From NCBI GenBank assembly GCA_017548075.1, contig JAFYNL010000017.1, positions 1 to 64,000 of the forward strand: a stretch of DNA of 64,000 bases, read 5' to 3'. Each line of letters opens with the position of its first letter. The first letter of the stretch is position 1. A program made the translations under genes and the position numbers. A model generated the notes under the pieces. The model had not been told where the DNA came from. It ran no database searches and worked only from the letters and a program-made list of their open reading frames with translations. Positions 57,565 through 64,000 of this stretch are shown here, piece by piece. This DNA comes from Bacteroidaceae bacterium (GTDB taxonomy: Bacteria; Bacteroidota; Bacteroidia; Bacteroidales; Bacteroidaceae).

Positions 57565-60342
57565 TTGAAGGCAAGACTATTATCGATACTGACGGCTTGT
57601 TATGTGCTGGCATCATTGGCGGCCCGTCCTACAGGAAGAATGTTCTTCCTGCGGGGAGACGTTGATTCGCTTTTGAGGGACAGCATTCCTTTGCGTCCTT
57701 ATACCATCTTGCCCGATACTGTGCCAGAAGATACTGTGGCTGTCGATACGACTCGAAAGAGCAAGAATGCCCTCGATATGCCCGTCACCTATTCAGCCAA
57801 AGACTCTATTACCTTCGATTATGGTCGTTCTCGAGCCCATCTCTATGGCGAAAGTAAGGTTCAGTACCAGAATCTGGAACTCGAGGCCGAGATTATCAAT
57901 ATCTCCATCGACAGCAGTCTTGTGCACGCTAGCGGCAGAACCGATTCCACGGGAAATGTTAAGGGCAAGCCTCTCTTCCGCCAGGGGAGAGATGAATACG
58001 AGCCTGATAGCATCAGTTACAACTTCAAGACGCGCAAAGCCTTCATTTCCAATGTCTATACTCAGCAGGGAGAAGGCTACATGAAGAGTATGGATGGCAA
58101 GCGCGACAGTAGTGGAACGATGTATGTAAGGAAGGCATTCTATTCGACTTGCGATGCCCAACATCCTCATTTCTACTTGAATATGACCAGAGCCAAGATG
58201 CGTCCAGGCAAGGATGTGGTGTTCGGACCGACCTATCTGGTTGTTTGCGATGTGCCTTTACCCTTGGCTATTCCATACGGATTCTTCCCCTTTAAGAACA
58301 AGTACAGCAGCGGTTTCATCATGCCAAGCTATGGTGATGAGACTACTCGAGGTTTCTATTTGCGAGACGGAGGCTATTATTTTGCCTTCAACGACTATGT
58401 GGATGCTAAAGTTTTAGGTGAGATCTATACGAAAGGTTCTTGGGCTCTTTCCCTGCAATCCACTTATAGAAAGCGATACAAATTCAACGGAGGTCTTTTC
58501 GTAAGCTATCAACACACCCAAACTGGCGAGAAGAATATGCCCGATTTTACTGTTTCGAAGAGTTTCAAGATAGCTTGGACGCATCGTCAAGATGCAAAAG
58601 CCAACCCCACACAAACGTTTTCGGCCAGCGTTAACTTTGCTACAAGCAGTTACGAGCGCAACAATCTCACCAGTATGTACAATCCTGAGAGCTATACGCA
58701 AAGTACCAGAACAAGTAGTATAGCCTACAGTAAGTCCTTCCCAAATATAGGTCTGACGCTGAGTGCAACTCTCAACTTGGCTCAGAATATGCGTGATAGT
58801 AGTATTGCCCTCACTTCGCCCAACCTCACAATCCAGCTCAACCGCTTCTATCCCTTCAAGCGAAAGAAGGTGGCAGGCAAGGAAAGATGGTACGAGAAGA
58901 TTGGTATGAGCTACTCTGGTTCACTCACAAATACCATCAACACCAAAGAAGATATGCTCTTCAAGAGCAGTCTGGTGAAGGATTGGCGTAATGGTATGCG
59001 CCATCAAATCCCGATTAATGCGAACTTTACTGTGCTCAAGTACATCAACATCACTCCTGGCTTCAGCTTTACAGACCGCATGTATAGCAAGAAAGTCATG
59101 CAGTCGTGGGACGAAGAAGCTCAGAAAGTTCAGCGAGATACTGTGTTTGGCTTCTACAATGTCTACAACTTTAACATGAGTGTGGCTGCAAATACGAAGC
59201 TTTACGGCTTCTATACTCCCATGCCTTGGTTTGGCGGAAAGAAGATTAAAGCCATTCGACATGTGTTAACTCCCCAGGTATCTTTCAGTTATGCTCCTGA
59301 TTTCAGCACTTCAAACTGGGGCTTCTACGACACTTATGTCCGCACAGATTCCAAAGGAAACGTTTCCACAGTAACCTATTCTCCCTTTGCCGGAAGTGCT
59401 TACGGAACGGCTCCAAGTGCAAAGACGGGTAGTGTTCAGTTCGACGTCTCCAATAATCTTGAGATGAAAGTGCGTTCAGAGCGCGACTCGACGGGTGAGA
59501 AGAAGATCAGTCTTATTGATGAACTTGGTATGTCCATGAGCTATAATATGGCTGCGAAGCGAAAGCCTTGGAGCGATTTGAACATGCGAGTCCGCTTGAA
59601 ACTCTCGAAGAGTCACACTTTCTCCATGAATGCAGTCTTTGCCACTTATGCCTACGAGTTCAACCAGAGCGGGAATGTAGTTGTGGGAGACCATACTGAA
59701 TGGGGTAGAGGAAGGTTTGGCCGTTTCCAAGGTATGAGCCAGCATTGGTCCTGGACCTTCAACAACCAGACTCTCAAAAAGTTGTTGGGTATGAGGGATA
59801 AGTTGACGAATCGTTTCTCAGGTCAAGATGTTGATGACGAAGACGAAGATGAATACGACGACGATGAAGCAGATCCGACGATGCAGAACCTCGATCCTGA
59901 AAGGAAGAAAAGCAGGGATGCGGCTAAGGAAGAAGGTTCGAAAGACGTTGATGATGATGGTTACCTGAAGTTCCAACTGCCTTGGAGTCTTACAGTCAGC
60001 TATGGTGTTTCGATGAGGGAAAATACTGCGGCAAAGATCAATGTCAAACGAATGCGCTATCCTTACCGCTTCAACCAAACACTCAACTTCTCTGGAAACG
60101 TTCGCATAGCTGAGGGTTGGAACTTTAATTTCTCGTCGGGTTACGACTTCAACTACAAGAAGTTGAGTATGACGACTGTTTCTTTGGCTCGAGACCTCCA
60201 TTGCTTCACGATGTCTTGCAGTATGGTAATCTCTCCTTACACCAGTTTCAACTTCCTCTTTGCCTGCAAGGCCGGCACTCTTACAGACGCTCTTCGATGG
60301 AAGAAGCAAAGCTCCTACAGTAGTAATGTCGAGTGGTATTGA
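57565..60342 (+). CDS. lptD: LPS assembly protein LptD (Bacteroidetes type)
   Basis: A 925-residue outer-membrane beta-barrel that inserts lipopolysaccharide into the outer leaflet. It has a signal peptide (about 1-20), then a periplasmic OstA/LptA-like jelly roll (about 60-210: ITFDYGRSRAHLYGESKVQY, with Asp/Tyr-rich repeats). The barrel domain is large, with IPYGFFPFKNKYSSGFIMPS at its start. A very acidic insertion (about 755-795, QDVDDEDEDEYDDDEADP) interrupts the barrel. The start is a TTG at 57565; an in-frame TAG two codons upstream and the signal peptide leave no better choice. Confidence 0.92.
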   Translation: MKARLLSILTACYVLASLAARPTGRMFFLRGDVDSLLRDSIPLRPYTILPDTVPEDTVAVDTTRKSKNALDMPVTYSAKDSITFDYGRSRAHLYGESKVQYQNLELEAEIINISIDSSLVHASGRTDSTGNVKGKPLFRQGRDEYEPDSISYNFKTRKAFISNVYTQQGEGYMKSMDGKRDSSGTMYVRKAFYSTCDAQHPHFYLNMTRAKMRPGKDVVFGPTYLVVCDVPLPLAIPYGFFPFKNKYSSGFIMPSYGDETTRGFYLRDGGYYFAFNDYVDAKVLGEIYTKGSWALSLQSTYRKRYKFNGGLFVSYQHTQTGEKNMPDFTVSKSFKIAWTHRQDAKANPTQTFSASVNFATSSYERNNLTSMYNPESYTQSTRTSSIAYSKSFPNIGLTLSATLNLAQNMRDSSIALTSPNLTIQLNRFYPFKRKKVAGKERWYEKIGMSYSGSLTNTINTKEDMLFKSSLVKDWRNGMRHQIPINANFTVLKYINITPGFSFTDRMYSKKVMQSWDEEAQKVQRDTVFGFYNVYNFNMSVAANTKLYGFYTPMPWFGGKKIKAIRHVLTPQVSFSYAPDFSTSNWGFYDTYVRTDSKGNVSTVTYSPFAGSAYGTAPSAKTGSVQFDVSNNLEMKVRSERDSTGEKKISLIDELGMSMSYNMAAKRKPWSDLNMRVRLKLSKSHTFSMNAVFATYAYEFNQSGNVVVGDHTEWGRGRFGRFQGMSQHWSWTFNNQTLKKLLGMRDKLTNRFSGQDVDDEDEDEYDDDEADPTMQNLDPERKKSRDAAKEEGSKDVDDDGYLKFQLPWSLTVSYGVSMRENTAAKINVKRMRYPYRFNQTLNFSGNVRIAEGWNFNFSSGYDFNYKKLSMTTVSLARDLHCFTMSCSMVISPYTSFNFLFACKAGTLTDALRWKKQSSYSSNVEWY

Positions 60343-60347
60343 TGCTC

Positions 60348-60478
60348 GAAACTGGAGTCGTTTGGAAACACTCCCAGTTACGTTGGCAAACTTAACGTGT
60401 TACGTTGGCGATTTTAACGTGTTAAGTTTGCAAAGTTAACGTGTTACGTTTTGATTTTAACTGAGGATTGTTTTTCCG
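60348..60478 (-). repeat. 22-bp-periodic palindromic intergenic element, copy H
   Basis: Read on the - strand, TAACACGTTA cores lie at 60393-60402, 60415-60424 and 60437-60446. The left end CTCCCAGTTACGTTGGC and the right end TTAACTGAGGATTGTTTTT are related by inversion. It spans the convergent gap between lptD (+) and engB (-), starting 5 bp after one stop and ending at the other. Confidence 0.9.
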
Positions 60479-61072
60479 TTACCCCTGAATGATGGTTTCG
60501 ATATACGAGAGAACTTCCTCTTTTCCCTGTTTTGTCTCGCTACTTGTAATGAAGTGTGGGGGCAATTCTTCCCATTGTTTCGAGAGTTCGCTCAAGTAGT
60601 GTTTGATGTTCCCAGCCAGTTTTCCCTTCGACAACTTATCGGCCTTTGTGAAGACAATACTGAAGGGAATCCCGTTTTCGCCAAGCCATTCTATGAACTC
60701 GAGGTCGATTCGTTGAGGCTCGTGACGAGCATCAATAAGCAGGAAGAGGTTCATCATCTGCTCCCTTCGAAGGATGTAACCCGTTATCATCCTTTGCAAC
60801 TCTTCCCTTTGCTTCTGTCCTCTCTTTGCATAACCATAGCCTGGAAGGTCCACCAAATACCAGTTCTGATTGATAAGGAAATGGTTAATCAGGATGGTTT
60901 TGCCAGGAGTTGCAGACGTTTTGGCGAGATGCTCCCTTCCAGTCAGCATGTTGATGAGACTCGACTTACCAACATTACTTCGCCCTATAAAAGCGAATTC
61001 CGGCAGTTCTCCAGCAGGACATTGGTCCACGCGAGCACTACTGATGGTATATTCGGCTGATTTTATGAGCAT
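60479..61072 (-). CDS. engB: Ribosome biogenesis GTPase EngB (YihA/YsxC)
   Basis: Small GTPase of 197 residues needed for large-subunit assembly. G1 is GRSNVGKSS (starting at residue 30), followed by [16 protein letters not shown] (G3) and TKADKL (G4). The length and motifs are typical of EngB. It is 20 bp upstream of the DUF3078 reading frame's stop, in the same direction, and ends against repeat element H. Confidence 0.96.
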   Translation of the reverse strand: MLIKSAEYTISSARVDQCPAGELPEFAFIGRSNVGKSSLINMLTGREHLAKTSATPGKTILINHFLINQNWYLVDLPGYGYAKRGQKQREELQRMITGYILRREQMMNLFLLIDARHEPQRIDLEFIEWLGENGIPFSIVFTKADKLSKGKLAGNIKHYLSELSKQWEELPPHFITSSETKQGKEEVLSYIETIIQG

Positions 61073-61092
61073 CTGAGGAAGGGTGAAAGTAT

Positions 61093-62430
61093 CTAGAAAT
61101 TGTAGGTCAAGCCGAGACTAATCAGTTCCTTGAACATGAGATAAGTGCCGTCGTGTTTCTCTCCAGAACGATAATTCTTGTTACTATTATCGAAGCGAGG
61201 ATAGAGATGAAGGTTCGCAGTAATGAGTTTCGTGACTGTGAAGTTGAAGTTATTCTCCCATTCCCAGATATGATAGTCAAAGTTGCTGAACCAATACATT
61301 CGGTTAACCCAGAGAATTTGCTTGCAGACCTGCCACTTTGTATTCAGGGTAATGTTGGGACCAAACGTGGTCTTCTGGTGCTTTCCTTCAGGTAAGCCGA
61401 AGTTCTTGACGAGGTCATCATCATTGACATACAGAATCTTCATGGCAAGAGGGGCTATGTTGAGTTGTCCTGTCATAGGTCTCTTTTTGCCCCACTTTAT
61501 TTCGTATTTCATACTGGGGGCAACCGTAACTTCAAGAGGAGACAGGAATTTCGAGGTGACCGTATTGGTATTTCTCTGGTAGTTGGGTGCTATCTGAGTC
61601 TGAAGAATTACCAAAAGAGAGTAGTACCAGTTCTTCCAAGCCTTGTAGCCGGCATTCGAAGTATAGCGAAGCAAGTTGTGGCTTGGGCGGAAGACGCGTA
61701 ATGTATCGGTTCCTGTCGTTTGGAAACCCAGTTGAGCATCCAGCGTATTCTCCCAAGTTATCTTGCGCATGTCGTTATAGTTGGCTCGCAAAGTGACGTC
61801 GAAGTTACCAGTCCAGTTGGTCTCACCACCTTTGTACCAGTTGTCCGAGATATAGTTTTGGGCAAACTGCAACGAACTTGTACCCGAGTATTTCCAGAAG
61901 TTGGGACGACGAGTAATGACTTCAACAGGTTCGTCCACTTGCGGAAGCATAGAAGCAGCAGCAACCTTATCGGCCAGTTTGTCTGCAGTCTGAATTCTGT
62001 CATGAATGTCACTTCGAATCGCAACCTGTCCTAAAATGTCACTTTCAGTTTGTGTAACCAGTTGAGGTGCCCCAGCATAAAGCGAAGATAGCATCTTTCG
62101 GGCTGCATAAAGGCGTTGCAACTGAAGGTCAGGACTTGAGGTATTTGTCTGACTTAGCGATTGATGAATCGAAGAACTGTATAGAGCGGGCTGAGAAAGA
62201 ATCTGATAATAATAAGGATTAGGGAAGGGAGATGCGGTAGATGAGTTCAAAGAGTCGCGTTCCTTCACCAGAGCCTCGAGCGCTTTCAGGTAGTTATGCA
62301 GCAAATGAGAGGAGTGGCCGAGAGAATCGGTAATCTCCTGTTCTGGCATAGTTTTTGTTTCTGCCTTTATAGAATGACTGGCTCCAAAAGTCACCAGAAT
62401 GAGAAAGAAAAGTATAGTTAAGCGCTTCAT
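61093..62430 (-). CDS. DUF3078 outer-membrane beta-barrel protein
   Basis: A 445-residue protein with a signal peptide ([19 protein letters not shown] to IKA). The middle and C-terminal parts match the Bacteroidetes DUF3078 family ([35 protein letters not shown]), with amphipathic strands and an aromatic end (LGLTYNF), as expected for an outer-membrane barrel. The first 150 residues are Ser/Gln-rich and disordered. The ATG at 62430 begins the signal peptide and follows the promoter box at 62447. Confidence 0.88.
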   Translation of the reverse strand: MKRLTILFFLILVTFGASHSIKAETKTMPEQEITDSLGHSSHLLHNYLKALEALVKERDSLNSSTASPFPNPYYYQILSQPALYSSSIHQSLSQTNTSSPDLQLQRLYAARKMLSSLYAGAPQLVTQTESDILGQVAIRSDIHDRIQTADKLADKVAAASMLPQVDEPVEVITRRPNFWKYSGTSSLQFAQNYISDNWYKGGETNWTGNFDVTLRANYNDMRKITWENTLDAQLGFQTTGTDTLRVFRPSHNLLRYTSNAGYKAWKNWYYSLLVILQTQIAPNYQRNTNTVTSKFLSPLEVTVAPSMKYEIKWGKKRPMTGQLNIAPLAMKILYVNDDDLVKNFGLPEGKHQKTTFGPNITLNTKWQVCKQILWVNRMYWFSNFDYHIWEWENNFNFTVTKLITANLHLYPRFDNSNKNYRSGEKHDGTYLMFKELISLGLTYNF

Positions 62431-62446
62431 TTGTTCTATTTTTGTG

Positions 62447-62454
62447 CAAAGATA
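62447..62454 (-). promoter_or_regulatory. -7 promoter box for the DUF3078 gene
   Basis: Reads TATCTTTG on the - strand, 16 bp before the ATG at 62430. Confidence 0.6.
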
Positions 62455-62528
62455 GGACATTTAATCCATAAATCATAGCTCAGAATTCATAATTCTTCTT
62501 TTTTAACTCTTAATTGCTAATTTTTTCG

Positions 62529-62536
62529 TAACTTTG
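62529..62536 (+). promoter_or_regulatory. -7 promoter box for yidC
   Basis: TAACTTTG, 22 bp before the yidC ATG at 62559. No clear -33 TTTG is visible. Confidence 0.6.
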
Positions 62537-62558
62537 CGCCCAAAATGAATTAACGAAT

Positions 62559-64000
62559 ATGGATAAAAACACAATTACGGGATTTATTCTCATCGCCCTC
62601 GTTGTTATTGGCTTCAGTTGGTATAGTCAACCCAGCCGCGAAGAGTTGGAGGCGATGGCCAAACAAGATAGTATTGCTGCCGTAGCTAAGCAAAAGCAGG
62701 AAGAAACAGAGAAGGCTAAGGTCGTTGAGGCAGAAGTGGTGCCTCAAGCACAAGATAGTAGTGCACTCTTTTTCTCGCAACTTGGTGGCGAAGAGCAGCG
62801 TGTCGTCTTACATAATAATAAGGTAAAGATTGGCATCAACAGTAAAGGTGCCGTCGTAGAGGATGCTGAGATTATCGGTTACAAGAGCCGTCGCAGAGAT
62901 GGTGACGTCATGATTCTTGGCAAAGAAGACGCTTCTATGAAGTTCACTCTGCCTCTCAAACAGGAGAATCTTTGCCTGACCGACCTCAGTTTCAATATTA
63001 CGGAACAGACCGACTCGAGCGTCACCTTCGCAGTAGAGCAGGAAGGCAAGCAGTTGCAGGTAATCTACTCGCTTCGTCCAGAGTCTTATATGCTCGATAT
63101 GGACATAGTTTGCGAGGGCTTGGAAGGTCTGACGATGCCTGGCCAAAGCAACCTCCTTATCGATTGGAACGCTCGAATTCTTCAACAGGAAAAGGGTAGG
63201 GACTTCGAGAATCGTTATAGCTCTCTCACTTATAAGCGCCAAGGAAAGGGTGTGAAGAAGCTTAGCGAGATGAAGGACGAAAGCAAAGAACCGGAAGAAG
63301 CCCTCGAATGGGTTGCCTTCAAGAACCAGTTCTTTAGCGCAGTTCTCATTAGTGAAAAGCCGATGACTCAGGCTTCGCTCTCTACAGAACAACTTAAAGA
63401 TGAGGAAGATTACCTGAAGGCTTATCAGGCTTCTGCACAGATTCCGTTCGACGCAACAGGCAAAGAACCCACTCATCTGCAGATGTATCTGGGTCCGAAC
63501 GACTTCCATATCCTCAAGGCACACAGCAAGATGACGGCTTACGGCTCGGATGCCGACCTCGACGAACTCGTTTATCTTGGTTGGTCGTTCTTCCGTTTCA
63601 TCAATCGTTGGTCAATCCTCTACATCTTCGACTGGCTCAAAGCCTTCGGTTTGCCGATGGGTATTGTCCTTCTTCTGCTGACAGTCATCATCAAAGTGCT
63701 TGTCTTCCCAACTCAGAAGAAGAGTTTCATGAGTAGCGCAAAGATGCGTGTCCTCAAGCCGAAGATTGATGAACTCTCAAAGCAATATCCCAATCCCGAT
63801 CAGGCTATGCAGAAGCAACAGGCAATGATGCAAATCTATAGCCAGTACGGAGTTAGTCCTATGGGTGGCTGCCTGCCGATGCTCATACAGATGCCTATCT
63901 GGATAGCGATGTTCAACTTCATTCCTAATGCCATAGATTTGCGAGGTGAAAGCTTCCTTTGGGCAGATGACTTGAGTGCTTATGACGACCTTATCCGTTG
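62559..64000 (+). CDS. yidC: Membrane protein insertase YidC, 3' end cut by window
   Basis: Inner-membrane insertase that works with or without SecYEG. The 480 visible residues cover a first membrane helix (about 6-22, TGFILIALVVIGFSWYSQPS), a low-complexity linker, the large periplasmic beta-sandwich P1 domain (about 65-330), and the start of the conserved insertase core (about 345-480: WLKAFGLPMGIVLLLLTVII, FPTQKKSFMSSAKM, GGCLPMLIQMPIWIAMFNF). It runs off the right edge with no stop seen. The ATG at 62559 gives the typical MDKNT(I/L) N terminus of Bacteroidetes YidC. Confidence 0.95.
   Translation, partial: MDKNTITGFILIALVVIGFSWYSQPSREELEAMAKQDSIAAVAKQKQEETEKAKVVEAEVVPQAQDSSALFFSQLGGEEQRVVLHNNKVKIGINSKGAVVEDAEIIGYKSRRRDGDVMILGKEDASMKFTLPLKQENLCLTDLSFNITEQTDSSVTFAVEQEGKQLQVIYSLRPESYMLDMDIVCEGLEGLTMPGQSNLLIDWNARILQQEKGRDFENRYSSLTYKRQGKGVKKLSEMKDESKEPEEALEWVAFKNQFFSAVLISEKPMTQASLSTEQLKDEEDYLKAYQASAQIPFDATGKEPTHLQMYLGPNDFHILKAHSKMTAYGSDADLDELVYLGWSFFRFINRWSILYIFDWLKAFGLPMGIVLLLLTVIIKVLVFPTQKKSFMSSAKMRVLKPKIDELSKQYPNPDQAMQKQQAMMQIYSQYGVSPMGGCLPMLIQMPIWIAMFNFIPNAIDLRGESFLWADDLSAYDDLIR

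Overview
The window is a 64 kb piece of a Bacteroidales chromosome, most likely Prevotellaceae or a close relative. The evidence is the TAnnTTTG promoter boxes in front of most transcription units, the near absence of Shine-Dalgarno sequences, a Bat (Bacteroides aerotolerance) operon, a V-type ATPase, Bacteroidetes-only families (putative porin, PCMD, DUF3078, DUF5063, Bacteroidetes-type LptD) and GH2/GH29 glycosidases. I see no rRNA, tRNA, insertion sequence, prophage or CRISPR array. Genus-level placement is a guess.

Layout. 1-4.7 kb (+): two TlpA-like thioredoxins (the first cut by the window edge), then a BlaI-type repressor with an M56/BlaR1-like membrane protease. 4.8-8.4 kb (+): ftsY, rimO, an HU protein and an HU-transmembrane-LysM fusion. 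8.4-17 kb (+): the Bat cluster (MoxR ATPase, DUF58, membrane protein, BatA, a BatB-BatC fusion, BatD, BatE). It runs into a two-part sensor kinase, its response regulator, a small membrane protein and a UvrD/PcrA helicase (17-24 kb). 24.2-29.3 kb (-): ClC channel, Sua5/YrdC, RF3, DUF5063, LysE exporter. 29.4-30.4 kb (+): ROK glucokinase. 30.6-47.3 kb (-): a secreted protein with an ECF sigma/anti-sigma pair, Gfo/Idh oxidoreductase, putative porin, a small membrane protein, a lectin-tagged GH2 beta-galactosidase, an MltF-like transglycosylase, uridine kinase, GH29 fucosidase, a sugar nucleotidyltransferase, and V-ATPase subunits K, I and D without the catalytic subunits. 47.9-53.1 kb (+): a surface-glycan cluster (flippase, acyltransferase, glycosyltransferase, acyltransferase-cyclophilin fusion). 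53.2-64 kb: PCMD lipoprotein and beta-barrel protein, DUF1846, HD hydrolase, LptD, EngB, DUF3078 and the start of yidC.

The strongest unexplained signal is a family of eight short intergenic elements of about 90-130 bp, at about 2.2, 14.3, 24.1, 30.6, 40.2, 47.6, 55.3 and 60.4 kb. Each has three near-palindromic cores, usually TAACACGTTA, set exactly 22 bp apart. In the better copies these lie between inverted ends related to AACAACCCCAGT, so the whole element is an imperfect palindrome. All four convergent gene junctions in the window hold one. Two copies overlap the stop codon of a neighbouring gene. I do not recognise this family. It could be a repeated terminator or REP/MITE-like element, or an array of sites for a DNA-organising protein.

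The other theme is gene fusion with a leftover internal signal-peptide-like segment: BatB-BatC, the two-part kinase and acyltransferase-cyclophilin. The HU-LysM protein could physically tie DNA to the cell wall.
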